Source of the DNA: Limnohabitans planktonicus II-D5
GTDB lineage: Bacteria; Pseudomonadota; Gammaproteobacteria; Burkholderiales; Burkholderiaceae_C
Assembly: GCF_001270065.2 (NCBI RefSeq)
Contig: NZ_LFYT02000011.1
Location: 1 to 64,000, forward strand
DNA length: 64,000 nucleotides
Direction: 5' to 3'
Under the pieces are notes generated by a model. That model did not search any database, was not told where the DNA came from, and saw nothing but the letters and a program-made list of their open reading frames with translations. This document shows, in pieces, positions 10,090 through 19,726 of the stretch (position 1 is the stretch's first letter; each line of letters begins with the position of its first letter). A program made the translations under genes and the position numbers.

Positions 10090-11142
10090 TCAGCGCACGA
10101 TGCAAAAACGTGAAAAGCGCACGGCCAGGCGTTGCAGGGCCTGCCAGGGGTCGGTGGGCCAGTCGGGCACTTTCAGGCCTTTGACGATGCCATCGACCTG
10201 ATGGGCCGCTTGCAGCAGGCCGTTCAGGCGGGCTTCGGTCATGCGAGGCAACACGCGCTCGAACAGGCGTTCGCGCGGACCCCACACGCGCTGCTCACGC
10301 AAGGCCATGGGCATGGGTTTGCCTGCGGCGATGGCGTCCTTGACGCGTTTCAAGGCGCGGATGTCTTCTGCGATGGTGTAGTGCACCAGCACAGCGGCTT
10401 CACCCTCAGCCTGCAGGCCGTCGAGCATGCGTTGCACACGGACCACTTGCCCGGCCAGCACGGATTCGGAGAGTTTGAACACGTCGTAGCGCGCCACATT
10501 GAGCACGGCCGATTCGACCTGCGCCTGCGTCAGCTCACCAGGCGGGTACAGCAAACCGAGTTTTTGAATTTCCTGATGGGCCGCGAGCAGGTTGCCCTCG
10601 ACCCGATCGGCAAAAAACTGCAGGGCGCGCTGGCCTTCTTCGCCTGCCGCCACGTTTTGCCCTTGGCGTTGCAGGCGCTGGGCAATCCATTGGGGCAAGG
10701 CATGGCGCTCGACCGGCTCGACGGGAATCATGACGCCGCCACCCTCGAGTGCAGTGAACCACGCCCCTTTTCGCGTGGCAGCATCCAGGCTGGGCAGCAA
10801 AAACATCGTCAGGGTCGAGTCGTTGCCTTGCGCCGAGGCCACCAGTTGCTGAATGGCCGTGCTGCCTTCCTTGCCCGGTTTTCCGGTGGGAATGCGCACT
10901 TCGACGATTTGTTTGTCGGCAAACAGGCTGAGCGAGCCGCCTGCGGCCAGCACCTCGCTCCAGTCAAAGTGTGCACCTGCCACGGTGTGGACCGAGCGCT
11001 CGGTATAGCCCTGGGCGCGGGCACTGGCACGGATGGCGTCGGCGGCTTCTTGCATCAACAAGGCTTCGTTGCCGTGCAAGGTGTAGAGGCTGCGCAAGCC
11101 CTTTTGCAGGTGCGCAGCAAGCTGTGGAAGTGCCAGTTGCAT
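10090..11142 (-). CDS. holA: DNA polymerase III delta subunit (clamp loader)
   Basis: This 350-residue protein is the HolA subunit that opens the beta sliding clamp within the clamp-loader complex. The N-terminal stretch LRSLYTLHGNEALLMQEAADAIR is typical of the delta family, followed by an AAA+-like fold lacking a functional P-loop. Length fits the family (~340 aa). It lies 8 bp downstream of lptE in the leuS-lptE-holA order standard in Burkholderiales. The 3' end abuts the repeat locus at 9775-10024. Confidence 0.93.
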   Translation of the reverse strand: MQLALPQLAAHLQKGLRSLYTLHGNEALLMQEAADAIRASARAQGYTERSVHTVAGAHFDWSEVLAAGGSLSLFADKQIVEVRIPTGKPGKEGSTAIQQLVASAQGNDSTLTMFLLPSLDAATRKGAWFTALEGGGVMIPVEPVERHALPQWIAQRLQRQGQNVAAGEEGQRALQFFADRVEGNLLAAHQEIQKLGLLYPPGELTQAQVESAVLNVARYDVFKLSESVLAGQVVRVQRMLDGLQAEGEAAVLVHYTIAEDIRALKRVKDAIAAGKPMPMALREQRVWGPRERLFERVLPRMTEARLNGLLQAAHQVDGIVKGLKVPDWPTDPWQALQRLAVRFSRFCIVR

Positions 11143-11150
11143 GAAGGCGC

Positions 11151-11705
11151 TCAGGGTTTGGGAGCGGTCACAGGTTTGGCTTTGACAGCCGACAGGCGTC
11201 GCATGATCTGCTGCACGATGTCGGTCTGCATGTCGCGGTACATCATGCCCTGCTCGATCTCTTTGGACAGCGCAGCCGTTTCGCTGAAGCTCAGGTCACG
11301 CTGCTGGGACAGCTCCACCGATTCGATCAGCTCTGCGCCTTGCGGCGTGCGCAAACGAAAGCGTACGCGCAGGCGCAATTGCATCTCACGGATCTGCCCC
11401 GAGGCATTCATGCCCACAATCACCTGCTGGCGCTCTTCGCTGAGGATGTCGAGGATTGCATCGGCTTGGGGCATCTGCTTGGGATCGGTCCACAACTCAA
11501 TGCGGCCGGTGCCCAGCAAATTGCGGCGCAACTCCACCCCCAGGGGCGATGTGGCAGAAAAATTGCCGTACAAGGTCTTGAAGGCGTAGTTGCCCGCCTG
11601 ACGCAGCTGAAAGCCGCAGCCCGTCAGCAACGCCGCCACAGGCAGCAGGCCCAGGGCGGTCACAAGGTGGCGACGGGATGCGGTCATGCGGCGCAAGCGG
11701 TTCAC
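11151..11705 (-). CDS. lptE: LPS-assembly lipoprotein LptE
   Basis: This 184-residue lipoprotein plugs the LptD barrel and helps deliver lipopolysaccharide to the outer leaflet. The signal peptide ends at the lipobox LLTGCGF (Cys about residue 30), directly followed by FQLRQAG, characteristic of LptE/RlpB. The GTG start at 11705 overlaps the leuS stop (GTGA), implying translational coupling. An ATG six codons later (11687) is an alternative. It continues into holA 8 bp downstream. Confidence 0.9.
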   Translation of the reverse strand: MNRLRRMTASRRHLVTALGLLPVAALLTGCGFQLRQAGNYAFKTLYGNFSATSPLGVELRRNLLGTGRIELWTDPKQMPQADAILDILSEERQQVIVGMNASGQIREMQLRLRVRFRLRTPQGAELIESVELSQQRDLSFSETAALSKEIEQGMMYRDMQTDIVQQIMRRLSAVKAKPVTAPKP

Positions 11706-14482
11706 ACCACGATGTTGACCAGACGGCCAGGCACCACAATGACTTTTTTGGGCGCAGCGCCTGCGGCCTGTTTGACAAAGGCTTCGCTGGCCAGTGCTGC
11801 CGCTTCAATCTGTGCTTTGTCTGCCGATGCACGCACCAGGATGGACCCGCGCAGCTTGCCGTTGATTTGCAGCATCAGCTCGATCTGGTCGCGCTCCAAA
11901 GCCGACTCGTCCACGGTGGGCCAAGGGGCGTCAAGCAACTCGCCCACGGCCTGGGCGTAACCCAGCTGCTGCCAGATTTCGTCGGTGATGTGCGGGCAAG
12001 CGGGGTAGAGCATGCGCATCAAAAGCGAAACGCCTTCGCACAGGGCTGCGGTGTCACCCGGGCTGCCATCGGGCTTGAAGTCTTCCAGCGCGTTCAGCAG
12101 CTTCATGCAACCGGACACCACCGTGTTGTATTGCATGCGCTCGTAGTCGTAACCCACTTGCTTGAGCACCAGGTGCATTTCTCGGCGCAAGGCCTTGGCC
12201 GAATCGCACAAGGCTGCTTGGCTCAGGTCCTGGCCCGTGGCCGAGCGCAGCAACTCGTGGTGCTTGAACGCGAAGTTCCAAACGCGGCGCAAGAAGCGGT
12301 AGCTGCCTTCCACGGCCGAGTCGTTCCACTCCAGCGTCACCTCAGGCGGCGCGGTGAACATGGTGTACAGACGGGCCGTGTCGGCGCCGTAGCGCTCGAT
12401 CAGGTCCTGGGGGTCCACGCCGTTGTTTTTCGACTTGGACATGGTGCCCACGCCTTCGTAGTCAATGGCAGTGCCCACGGGCAAACGGCCATCGCCGCTG
12501 TCGGCTTCGTTCTTGAGCTTGGCGCCCACCACTTTGCCGGTCTCGTCGAGCACGTGCTCCACATCGTGCGGCCAGAAGTAGTCTTTGCCGCCCTTGGCGG
12601 TGCGGCGCGAGTAGATGTGGTTGAGCACCATGCCCTGCGTGAGCAATTTGCTGAAGGGCTCGTCCACCTTGACCAAACCCAAGTCGCGCATGACCTTGGT
12701 CCAAAAGCGGGCATACAGCAGGTGCAGGATGGCGTGCTCGATGCCACCGATGTATTGATCCATCGGCATCCAATAATCCGCGCCCTCGGCCACCATCTTC
12801 TCGGAGTTGGTCGGGTCGCAATAGCGCATGAAGTACCAGGACGAATCCACGAAGGTGTCCATGGTGTCGGTCTCGCGGCGAGCAGGTTTGCCGCACACCG
12901 GGCAGGTCACGCCCGCATGGAAACCTTCGTGCTTGTGCAGCGGATTGCCCGAGCCATCGGGGATGCAGTCTTGCGGCAGCACCACAGGCAGGTCTTTTTC
13001 GGGCACCGGCACCGCGCCATGTTCGTCGCAATGGATGATCGGGATCGGCGTACCCCAGTAGCGCTGGCGGCTCACGCCCCAGTCGCGCAGACGCCAAGTG
13101 GTTTTCTTCTCGCCCAGGCCTTTGGCAGCGAGCAACTCAGCCACTTTGGTGACGGCTGCTTTTTGGTTCAGGCCGTCGAGTTCGCCGGAGTTGACGCAAA
13201 CACCATCTTTGGTGGCGTACCACTCGGCCCAGGCCGAGGCGTCGAAACTTTTACCGCCCGCGTCCACCACCGAGGCCGTTGGGGGCTTTGTCGCCGGTGA
13301 GGAATCGGAGCCTGCGACTGACGAACCGGGGGCAAAGCCCCCAGCGGCCGGAGCCAACGACACCACCTGCCGAATCGGCAAGTCGTACTTCAAAGCAAAC
13401 GCAAAGTCGCGCTCGTCGTGCGCAGGCACGCCCATCACGGCGCCATCGCCGTAGCTCATGAGCACGTAGTTGCCGACCCAGACCTCGACCTTCGCGCCGG
13501 TCAAGGGATGCGTCACGAACAAGCCCGTGGCCACGCCTTTTTTCTCTTGGGTGGCAATTTCGGCCTCGGTCGTGCCGCCGCTCTTGCACTCTTCCAAAAA
13601 TGCCGCCAACGCGGAGTTCGATGCAGCAGCATGCAGCGCCAGCGGGTGCTCGGCGGCTACAGCACAGAAGGTCACACCCATGATGGTGTCGGCGCGGGTG
13701 GTGAAGACATACATCTTGCCGTCGCCAATCAGCTGACCGTCAGCACCTTGGATGTCGTGCGGGAAAGCAAAGCGCACGCCTTCGCTCTTGCCAATCCAGT
13801 TTTCCTGCATCAATCGCACTTTGTCGGGCCAGCCGTTGAGCGTGGCCTTGTCGTTGCCGATCTGCACATGGTCCAGCAGCTCTTGGGCGTAAGCGGTGAT
13901 GTTCAGGTAATAACCCGGAATCTCGCGCTTTTCAACCGGAGCGCCTGTGCGCCAGCCTTTGCCATCGATGACTTGCTCGTTGGCCAGCACGGTCTGATCC
14001 ACCGGGTCCCAGTTCACAACCTGGGTCTTTCGGTAGGCGATGCCTTTTTCCAGCATCTTCAAAAACAGCCACTGGTTCCACTTGTAATAGGTCGGGTCGC
14101 AGGTGGCGACTTCGCGTGACCAGTCGATGGCCAGGCCCATGGCCTGCATCTGCTTTTTCATGTACGCGATGTTCTCGTACGTCCATTTGGCCGGGGGCAC
14201 GCCGTTCTTCAAGGCGGCGTTTTCGGCGGGCAGACCAAAGGCGTCCCAGCCCATGGGCATCAACACGTTGAAACCCTTCATGCGCAGGCTGCGCGTGAGC
14301 ATGTCGTTGATGGTGTAGTTGCGCACATGGCCCATGTGCAGCTTGCCGCTGGGGTAAGGCAGCATGGAGCAGGCGTAGAACTTCTTTTTGCTGGCGTCTT
14401 CGATGACGCGGTAGGCATCGCGGGCCGTCCAGCGGGACTGCGCTGCGGGTTCGACTTCGAGGTGGTTGTACTTGTCTTGCAT
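11702..14482 (-). CDS. leuS: Leucyl-tRNA synthetase, with an in-frame palindrome-derived insert
   Basis: The 926-residue class I synthetase charges tRNA-Leu. The HIGH-type motif is in [14 protein letters not shown] (about 40-53), the CP1 editing domain is central, [20 protein letters not shown] follows, and the KMSKS motif is in [12 protein letters not shown]. About 30 extra low-complexity residues ([20 protein letters not shown] onwards, residues ~374-405) interrupt the editing-domain region after IRQVVSL. They are encoded by the palindrome at 13281-13342 and its margins. Related betaproteobacterial LeuS proteins, as I recall them, pass directly from the QVV strand to a short loop. The frame is intact and all catalytic motifs are present, so the enzyme is probably functional. 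Confidence 0.97.
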   Translation of the reverse strand: MQDKYNHLEVEPAAQSRWTARDAYRVIEDASKKKFYACSMLPYPSGKLHMGHVRNYTINDMLTRSLRMKGFNVLMPMGWDAFGLPAENAALKNGVPPAKWTYENIAYMKKQMQAMGLAIDWSREVATCDPTYYKWNQWLFLKMLEKGIAYRKTQVVNWDPVDQTVLANEQVIDGKGWRTGAPVEKREIPGYYLNITAYAQELLDHVQIGNDKATLNGWPDKVRLMQENWIGKSEGVRFAFPHDIQGADGQLIGDGKMYVFTTRADTIMGVTFCAVAAEHPLALHAAASNSALAAFLEECKSGGTTEAEIATQEKKGVATGLFVTHPLTGAKVEVWVGNYVLMSYGDGAVMGVPAHDERDFAFALKYDLPIRQVVSLAPAAGGFAPGSSVAGSDSSPATKPPTASVVDAGGKSFDASAWAEWYATKDGVCVNSGELDGLNQKAAVTKVAELLAAKGLGEKKTTWRLRDWGVSRQRYWGTPIPIIHCDEHGAVPVPEKDLPVVLPQDCIPDGSGNPLHKHEGFHAGVTCPVCGKPARRETDTMDTFVDSSWYFMRYCDPTNSEKMVAEGADYWMPMDQYIGGIEHAILHLLYARFWTKVMRDLGLVKVDEPFSKLLTQGMVLNHIYSRRTAKGGKDYFWPHDVEHVLDETGKVVGAKLKNEADSGDGRLPVGTAIDYEGVGTMSKSKNNGVDPQDLIERYGADTARLYTMFTAPPEVTLEWNDSAVEGSYRFLRRVWNFAFKHHELLRSATGQDLSQAALCDSAKALRREMHLVLKQVGYDYERMQYNTVVSGCMKLLNALEDFKPDGSPGDTAALCEGVSLLMRMLYPACPHITDEIWQQLGYAQAVGELLDAPWPTVDESALERDQIELMLQINGKLRGSILVRASADKAQIEAAALASEAFVKQAAGAAPKKVIVVPGRLVNIVV
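13281..13342. repeat. Palindromic element inserted in frame within leuS
   Basis: Two 18-bp arms (13281-13298 and 13325-13342) begin with the perfect 10-bp complement GGGGGCTTTG / CAAAGCCCCC and continue with two mismatches, separated by 26 bp. Translated on the minus strand it encodes [21 protein letters not shown]. It is a multiple of three in effect, because leuS stays open. No second copy was noticed in the window. Confidence 0.8.
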
Positions 14483-14545
14483 AAGGGTCGATTGTAGAGG
14501 CGCGCGGGGGTTGGCCCGGACGCCCCGAATGCAGGCACCTGCCGG

Positions 14546-14974
14546 TCAACGCTGAGGGTTGGGCTGGGTTTGGGCGACGAAACCGATGCGCGACAAACCC
14601 GCTTTCTGGGCCAGGCCCATGGCTTCCACCACACGGCCATAGGGCACGGACTGGTCTGCGCGCAACTCCAGTTCGGTGTTGGGGTTGCGCTTGGCGGCTT
14701 CGGCCAGGCGCAGGCGCAGAACTTCGGGGGTGATGGGTCGGTCGTCCAAAAACAAATCACCCTGTGCGTTGACCACCAGGCTCACCGCCTGCGGGGTTGC
14801 GCCCGCCTCCCCACCTTCGCTGCTGGGCAGGTCCAGGCGGATCGCACTGGTCATCAGGGGAGCAGTGAGGATGAAAATCACCAACAACACCAGCATCACG
14901 TCCACCATGGGCGTGACGTTGATCTCGCTCATGGGCGCATCGGGCTTGGTGCTGGCCAGACGACCAAAGGCCAT
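14546..14974 (-). CDS. exbD: ExbD/TolR-family biopolymer transporter
   Basis: The 142-residue protein has one N-terminal membrane helix (MVDVMLVLLVIFILTAPLM, about residues 22-40) carrying the conserved Asp of proton-driven ExbD/TolR proteins, followed by a periplasmic domain. With the ExbB-like protein encoded 3 bp upstream it forms an inner-membrane proton channel that energises TonB-dependent transport or Tol function. A tonB gene is not adjacent, so TolR-like function cannot be excluded. Confidence 0.88.
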   Translation of the reverse strand: MAFGRLASTKPDAPMSEINVTPMVDVMLVLLVIFILTAPLMTSAIRLDLPSSEGGEAGATPQAVSLVVNAQGDLFLDDRPITPEVLRLRLAEAAKRNPNTELELRADQSVPYGRVVEAMGLAQKAGLSRIGFVAQTQPNPQR

Positions 14975-14977
14975 GGC

Positions 14978-15622
14978 TCAGTCCTTGTGCCCGGCCAAAA
15001 GGCCCAGCACATCGTGGGCAAAACCTTCAAGCTCGGCTTCAATGTGCCCGACTTTGCGGCCCAGAATGTTGTAGCCCAGCACCGCAGGAATGGCCACGGC
15101 CAAACCGGCGGCCGTCATGATCAGGGCTTCGCCCACTGGGCCTGCCACCATCTCAATACGCAGTGGACCGCCCTCAGCCATGCCGGTCAGGGCATTGAAA
15201 ATGCCCCAGACCGTGCCCAGCAAACCAATGAACGGCGAGGTCGAGCCCGCCGTGGCCAGCAGCAACTGTCCCCATTGCAGACGGCGCACCACGCCTTGCA
15301 AGCCATCGCGCAGGTTTCGGGTCAATTGCTGGTGCCGATCACCGGAAGAAGCCAGGGTGCCCGCCACGGGCAGCGCCGCCGCTTGCAACAAGGGTGCCAC
15401 GCAGGCCTCACGGTCAAACTGGGCCACGCGTTGCTGCGCATCGTCCCAAGAGGATGCCTGCCAAAAGGCCGCCGTGCTGCGGCGCACATCCAGCGATACA
15501 CGCGAGAGCAAACGCCATTTCCAAAGAATCACCACCCAACTGCCCACAGACAAGGCCAGCAACACCAGCGCCAGCAGGCGGCTGACGCCGTCGCTGTGCA
15601 GCAAATAGTCATTGAGGTTCAT
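14978..15622 (-). CDS. exbB: MotA/TolQ/ExbB proton-channel family protein
   Basis: This 214-residue protein has the TolQ/ExbB arrangement: an N-terminal helix (LLALVLLALSVGSWVVILWKW) and two later helices. The signature is ATAGSTSPFIGLLGTVWGIFNAL at about 125-147, then AEALIMTAAGLAVAIPAVLGYN-like residues. It pairs with the downstream exbD (3 bp gap) as the stator of a proton-motive-force-driven energiser. Both sit between dapB and leuS on one strand, probably one transcript. Confidence 0.88.
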   Translation of the reverse strand: MNLNDYLLHSDGVSRLLALVLLALSVGSWVVILWKWRLLSRVSLDVRRSTAAFWQASSWDDAQQRVAQFDREACVAPLLQAAALPVAGTLASSGDRHQQLTRNLRDGLQGVVRRLQWGQLLLATAGSTSPFIGLLGTVWGIFNALTGMAEGGPLRIEMVAGPVGEALIMTAAGLAVAIPAVLGYNILGRKVGHIEAELEGFAHDVLGLLAGHKD

Positions 15623-15645
15623 GGCAACAGCTGTGGATGGGCAAT

Positions 15646-16461
15646 TCAGCGCAGGTTCAACACATCAAACATGTCAAACAAGCCCCGCTCCTGACCGGCC
15701 AAATAGCGCACAGCGCGCAGGCTTCCCTGTGCGTAGGTGGAGCGACTGGAGGATTTGTGGGTCACTTCGATGCGTTCACCGATACCCGCAAACAACACCG
15801 TGTGGTCGCCCACAATGTCGCCGCCCCGGATGGTGGAAAAGCCGATGGTGGAGGGGTCGCGCTCGCCGGTGTGGCCAAAACGCTCGTACACGGCGCACTC
15901 ATTCAGGTCGCGGCCGATGGCTTCGGCGATCACTTCACCCATCTTGAGGGCCGTGCCCGAGGGTGCATCGACCTTGTGGCGGTGGTGGGCTTCGATGATT
16001 TCGATGTCGTAGCCGGTGGACAGGGCCTGCGCCGCCATTTGCAAAAGCTTCAGGGTCACGTTCACGCCCACACTCATGTTGGGGGCCATGACGATGGCGA
16101 TGTCCTTGGCGATGTCGGCGATCTCGGCCTTCTGGGCGTCTGAAAAGCCGGTGGTGCCGATCACGGCCTTGACGCCCAACTCGCGGCAAACTTTCAGGTG
16201 CGCCAAGGTGCCTTCGGGGCGGGTGAAGTCAATCAGAAAACCCGAAGGCTTCAAGCCCTGATGCAAGTCGGACACCACCTGCACACCACTGGCTTGCCCC
16301 GAAAAAATGGCGGCGTCCTGGCCCAAAGCGGGGCTGCTCGGCAGGTCCAAAGCCCCGGTCAGGCGGCAATCCGCAGAAGCCTGTATGGCCTCGATCAGCA
16401 TGTGCCCCATGCGGCCAGAGGCCCCTGCGACGGTGATGGACAAATCGGTCATGGCGGTCAT
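15646..16461 (-). CDS. dapB: 4-hydroxy-tetrahydrodipicolinate reductase
   Basis: The 271-residue enzyme reduces hydroxy-tetrahydrodipicolinate in the lysine/diaminopimelate pathway. It shows the nucleotide-binding motif VAGASGRMG near the N-terminus, the strand VIGTTGFS, and the catalytic signature [19 protein letters not shown]. The start is taken at 16461, and a second ATG three codons later (16452, MTDLSI) is equally plausible. It lies 47 bp downstream of bamE, the standard Burkholderiales arrangement. Confidence 0.95.
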   Translation of the reverse strand: MTAMTDLSITVAGASGRMGHMLIEAIQASADCRLTGALDLPSSPALGQDAAIFSGQASGVQVVSDLHQGLKPSGFLIDFTRPEGTLAHLKVCRELGVKAVIGTTGFSDAQKAEIADIAKDIAIVMAPNMSVGVNVTLKLLQMAAQALSTGYDIEIIEAHHRHKVDAPSGTALKMGEVIAEAIGRDLNECAVYERFGHTGERDPSTIGFSTIRGGDIVGDHTVLFAGIGERIEVTHKSSSRSTYAQGSLRAVRYLAGQERGLFDMFDVLNLR

Positions 16462-16508
16462 CTCATGTGAACAAAAAAGTGCGAAGGGGCGTACCCGGGC
16501 ACTTTGGG

Positions 16509-17045
16509 TCAGCGCGGTGTGGGCTCCAGCGCAGGGTAGCTGGCAGGCAAAGCGGTGCTGCTCGGGCGGGTGTTGTCTGCGGCGCTCTTGGAGGGGGGGA
16601 ACTTTTTCAAATCTTCCTCGCTGGCCTGCAAGTTGGGCACTTTGGAAACCGTGCGTTTGGTCACCAAACGACCCACAAATTCGGATTCACTGGGCAGTTC
16701 GTCGTTGTCGATCTGGGCCAGCACATCGCCCTTGAAGAACACGGTCACACGAAAGTTTTGCGGGGCCACGCCTTGACGCTTGATGCTGAAGGCGTAATCC
16801 CAACGGTCTTCATGGAAGACGCTGGCCACCAAAGGCGTGCCCAGGATGTCCTTGACCTGAGCGCGAGACATGCCAGGCCGCAGCGCTTGTCGCTGCTCTT
16901 TGGACACAAAATTGCCCTGCACCACTTCGGCAACATAGGGTTTGAACGTGTCTGAATTGACACCCGAAGACATGCCACTGCACCCCGCCAAGCTGATGCC
17001 CAGCAAGAGCGAAGTGAGCAAGACACGAGAAAAGCGGAATGTCAT
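16509..17045 (-). CDS. bamE: Outer-membrane protein assembly factor BamE (SmpA/OmlA)
   Basis: This 178-residue lipoprotein belongs to the BAM complex that inserts beta-barrel proteins into the outer membrane. The signal peptide ends in the lipobox SLAGCSG; the SmpA/OmlA domain includes [23 protein letters not shown] and [14 protein letters not shown]. It carries a ~40-residue Ser/Pro/Lys-rich tail beyond the core domain. An ATG at 17057 would add four residues. A much longer open frame reaching 17558 runs antisense through fur and is rejected. bamE is divergent from fur. Confidence 0.92.
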   Translation of the reverse strand: MTFRFSRVLLTSLLLGISLAGCSGMSSGVNSDTFKPYVAEVVQGNFVSKEQRQALRPGMSRAQVKDILGTPLVASVFHEDRWDYAFSIKRQGVAPQNFRVTVFFKGDVLAQIDNDELPSESEFVGRLVTKRTVSKVPNLQASEEDLKKFPPSKSAADNTRPSSTALPASYPALEPTPR

Positions 17046-17050
17046 GAGAT

Positions 17051-17079
17051 CTGTCATGTGAAGGGCGGGCCGATATGAT
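17051..17079 (+). promoter_or_regulatory. Candidate sigma-70 promoter for fur
   Basis: CTGTCA (17051-17056) is followed after 17 bp by TATGAT (17074-17079), about 60 bp before the fur start codon. The same CTGTCA-17-GATAAT arrangement precedes uvrA. It overlaps the very start of bamE on the opposite strand. This is consensus matching by eye only. Confidence 0.5.
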
Positions 17080-17141
17080 CGGACGATTGTAGCGGCAGCT
17101 TCAAGCCAGCCCATGATTGGCTTACCTCGGACACATCCCTC

Positions 17142-17570
17142 ATGACACAAATCGACGAACTCAAAAACAACGGCCTCAAAGCCACCCTGCCACGCCTGAA
17201 AATTCTGGAAATTTTTCAAAGCGGCGTGCAGCGGCACATGACGGCCGAGGACGTGTTTCGCCACTTGATGCATGACAACACCGACATTGGCCTGGCCACG
17301 GTGTACCGGGTGCTTCTTCAATTCGAGCAAGCGGGCATCTTGAGCCGCAACCATTTTGAAAGCGGCAAGGCGGTCTATGAGCTCAATGAGGGGCAGCACC
17401 ATGACCACGTGGTGTGTCTGGACTGTGGCCGTGTGGAGGAGTTCTTCGACCCGGAGATCGAGTCCAGGCAGCAAGCCGTGGCCGAGGCCAAGGGTTTTGT
17501 CATCGCCGACCACGCCTTGAGCCTGTACGCGCATTGCACGCAAAACCCTTGCCCTCACCGTCAGCGCTGA
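17142..17570 (+). CDS. fur: Ferric uptake regulator Fur
   Basis: The 142-residue regulator represses iron-uptake genes when loaded with Fe2+. The winged helix lies at about 10-80 ([33 protein letters not shown]). The metal-binding HHDH is at 86-89, followed by CLDC (92-95), and a second cysteine pair (C132, C137) lies near the C-terminus. Divergence from bamE is the usual Burkholderiales context. Confidence 0.96.
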   Translation: MTQIDELKNNGLKATLPRLKILEIFQSGVQRHMTAEDVFRHLMHDNTDIGLATVYRVLLQFEQAGILSRNHFESGKAVYELNEGQHHDHVVCLDCGRVEEFFDPEIESRQQAVAEAKGFVIADHALSLYAHCTQNPCPHRQR

Positions 17571-17597
17571 GGTGCAACCACCCTTACCTGCTGCGTC

Positions 17598-18539
17598 TTA
17601 CTCCATGGCCCGTCGCTGGCGCTCGATGAAGTCCTGGTAAGTGTCTATGCCACGCATTTGCAAGATGGTGTTGCGCACGGCGGCCTCGACAAGGACCGCA
17701 ATGTTGCGGCCCGCCACCACCTGAATGATCACTTTGCGCACAGGAATGCCCAGCACGTCCTGCATCAAGGGCTCCGAAGGCAAGCGCTCATAGTCGCGCT
17801 CCAGCGTTTCGCGGCGAACCAAGTGAACGATCAGTTTCAGACGCATCTTGCGACGCACCGCCGTCTCGCCAAAAATCGCCCGGATGTCGAGCAATCCAAT
17901 GCCTCGCACTTCGAGCAGGTTTTGCAACAAATCGGGGCAACGCGCCTCGATGGTGGTCTGGTTGATGCGGTACAGATCCACCGCATCGTCGGCCACCAGA
18001 CCGTTGCCACGGGAAATCAACTCCAGCCCCAGTTCGCTCTTGCCCAGACCGGACTCGCCCGTGATCAGCACGCCCATGCCCAAAATGTCCATGAACACGC
18101 CATGCATGGTCATGCGGTCGGCAAAGTGTTTGGACAGATAGGCCCGCAGCACGTCGATCACGAAAGCCGACGATTGATCGGTGGCAAACATCGGAATCTG
18201 GGCACGCTCGCACATGGACAAAAGCTCATCGGGCGCATTCTGACCATCTGCCAGAACCAGCACAGGTGGCTCCAAGGTCACGATGCGGGCGATGCGCCGT
18301 GCACAATCTTCGCGGGAGCAATTGCTCAGATAGGCCACTTCTCTGGGGCCCAGGATCTGCACCCGGTAGGGGTGAATGTAGTTCAGGTAGCCCACCAGGT
18401 CAGCGCCGGAGCGGGCTTCGCGCACCGCCACTTCGTCAAAGCGCCGCTCGGAGGCACCCAGCCCCGCGACCCACTGCCATTTGAGCTTGCCCCTGTGGTC
18501 CTCAAAAAGGACGTCGGCACTGATGACGCTGGGCTTCAT
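17598..18539 (-). CDS. hprK: HPr kinase/phosphorylase
   Basis: The 313-residue bifunctional enzyme phosphorylates and dephosphorylates a serine of HPr. The P-loop is GESGLGKSE (161-169), and the HprK signature [19 protein letters not shown] is near 210-230. In Proteobacteria it sits with a regulatory, incomplete phosphotransferase system rather than sugar uptake. It is 27 bp downstream of ptsN on the same strand, matching that role. Confidence 0.96.
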   Translation of the reverse strand: MKPSVISADVLFEDHRGKLKWQWVAGLGASERRFDEVAVREARSGADLVGYLNYIHPYRVQILGPREVAYLSNCSREDCARRIARIVTLEPPVLVLADGQNAPDELLSMCERAQIPMFATDQSSAFVIDVLRAYLSKHFADRMTMHGVFMDILGMGVLITGESGLGKSELGLELISRGNGLVADDAVDLYRINQTTIEARCPDLLQNLLEVRGIGLLDIRAIFGETAVRRKMRLKLIVHLVRRETLERDYERLPSEPLMQDVLGIPVRKVIIQVVAGRNIAVLVEAAVRNTILQMRGIDTYQDFIERQRRAME

Positions 18540-18566
18540 GACTGAGACTGACCCAAAAAATGGCGT

Positions 18567-19034
18567 TCAGGCCGCTTGGGCCGATTGCCATTGGGCAATC
18601 AATTGGTGTAAATTTTCTTGAACCGTGCTGCTTTTGATGTTTTCGCGCAAAACCGTGTCACTGAGCAGTTCTGCAATCTCGGACAAGATTTCCAGGTGCT
18701 TTTGCGTGGCCGCCTCTGGCACCAACAAAAAGATCAACAAACTGACCGCTTGCTCGTCTGGCGCGTCAAAACCAATGGGCTGGGCCAGCTGAAAAACAGC
18801 CGCCATGGGTGCCTTGAGGCCCTTGATGCGCCCGTGCGGAATGGCCACGCCATGACCCAGACCGGTCGAACCCAGGCGCTCTCGGGCAAAAAGACTGTCC
18901 GTGACCAAGGCGCGGGAAAGCCCATGCAGATTCTCAAAGAGAAGTCCAGCTTCTTCAAACGCACGTTTCTTGCTGGTGGCTTGCACACCAACAAGAACTT
19001 GAGCAACAGGCAATATGGATGATAGACGGTTCAT
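18567..19034 (-). CDS. ptsN: PTS IIA-like nitrogen-regulatory protein
   Basis: This 155-residue EIIA-Ntr protein is the terminal phospho-acceptor of the nitrogen-related phosphotransferase system, controlling K+ homeostasis and metabolism. The phosphorylated histidine is His67 in GHGVAIPHGRI. The start at 19034 (MNRLSSILP) fits the family; 22 extra residues encoded further upstream look spurious. A physical partner of K+ transport regulation in E. coli, it shares this window with kup, though not an operon. Confidence 0.94.
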   Translation of the reverse strand: MNRLSSILPVAQVLVGVQATSKKRAFEEAGLLFENLHGLSRALVTDSLFARERLGSTGLGHGVAIPHGRIKGLKAPMAAVFQLAQPIGFDAPDEQAVSLLIFLLVPEAATQKHLEILSEIAELLSDTVLRENIKSSTVQENLHQLIAQWQSAQAA

Positions 19035-19153
19035 GTTCGAGGGCGGATTATGCACCTGTCGCGACGCCCCGGCTGAAAGTGCCATGGCGAGCCGCCACAA
19101 TCAGGGCCGGAAAATGATGAGGCCCTCTTTGAAAACGGACACCTGAGGCAATG

Positions 19154-19176
19154 AAAAGGGCCGCTTGAAGCGGCCC
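19154..19176 (-). terminator. Rho-independent terminator after hpf
   Basis: Read on the minus strand, GGGCCGC-TTCAA-GCGGCCC forms a perfect 7-bp G+C stem followed by TTTTC. It lies 26 bp beyond the hpf stop and 120 bp before ptsN, so ptsN-hprK may also need its own promoter. Confidence 0.75.
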
Positions 19177-19202
19177 AGAATCCATGTTTTGGAGTTTGAG
19201 GA

Positions 19203-19532
19203 TCACATCATGCGCTTGGGGGCACTGTGGTGGTGATCGGTGATGCGGTCCTTGTGCTTGACCACTTGCCGGTCCAGTTTATCGACCAGTTCGTCCACTG
19301 CGGCGTACAGGTCTTCATGCGCACTTTCGGCAAACAGGTCGTTGCCTTTGACGTGGATATTGCATTCCGCACGTTGACGCTTTTCTTTTTCCTTCAGTTT
19401 CTCGACGGTCAGCAGCACTTTGACATCGACCACCTGATCGAAATGCCGGGTGATTCGATCAAGTTTCCCCGTGACGTATTGACGCAGTGCAGGGGTCACT
19501 TCCAGATGGTGTCCGCTGATGGTTAAATTCAT
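19203..19532 (-). CDS. hpf: Ribosome hibernation promoting factor (short form)
   Basis: The 109-residue protein has the HPF/YfiA fold: [20 protein letters not shown] at the start, [21 protein letters not shown] in the middle and a basic, His-rich tail. It binds idle 70S ribosomes and promotes dimerisation or inactivation in stationary phase. Short HPF normally follows rpoN in proteobacteria. Here the upstream gene is an MFS transporter instead, with a 194-bp gap. An upstream extension to 19652 is rejected because M1 here matches family N-termini. Confidence 0.93.
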   Translation of the reverse strand: MNLTISGHHLEVTPALRQYVTGKLDRITRHFDQVVDVKVLLTVEKLKEKEKRQRAECNIHVKGNDLFAESAHEDLYAAVDELVDKLDRQVVKHKDRITDHHHSAPKRMM

Positions 19533-19726
19533 AGTCGTCGCCTCCAAAGAACCAGGGTTGATAAAGCCCCACTGAAGCAGGGCTCCGAAACCACCTTGTG
19601 CGGGTGATTCAGCCCCACTATGCGCCCGCCCCCTTGGAAAAGCAATCCACACCCGGTTAACCCCCTAGAACGGTCCGTCATTAACCACAAACGGGTATTT
19701 CAGTGCTATCGTGCGTGTTGAAACAT

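Noticed and set aside
11678..13300. 540-residue open frame on the plus strand
   Set aside because: It is antisense to leuS, has no domain, and is a by-product of high G+C codon bias. The same applies to long antisense frames opposite gshA, proA, holA, pntB, fadB, fadA and livHMG.
16509..17558. N-terminally extended bamE (349 residues)
   Set aside because: The extension runs antisense through fur; the lipoprotein signal peptide starts at 17045.
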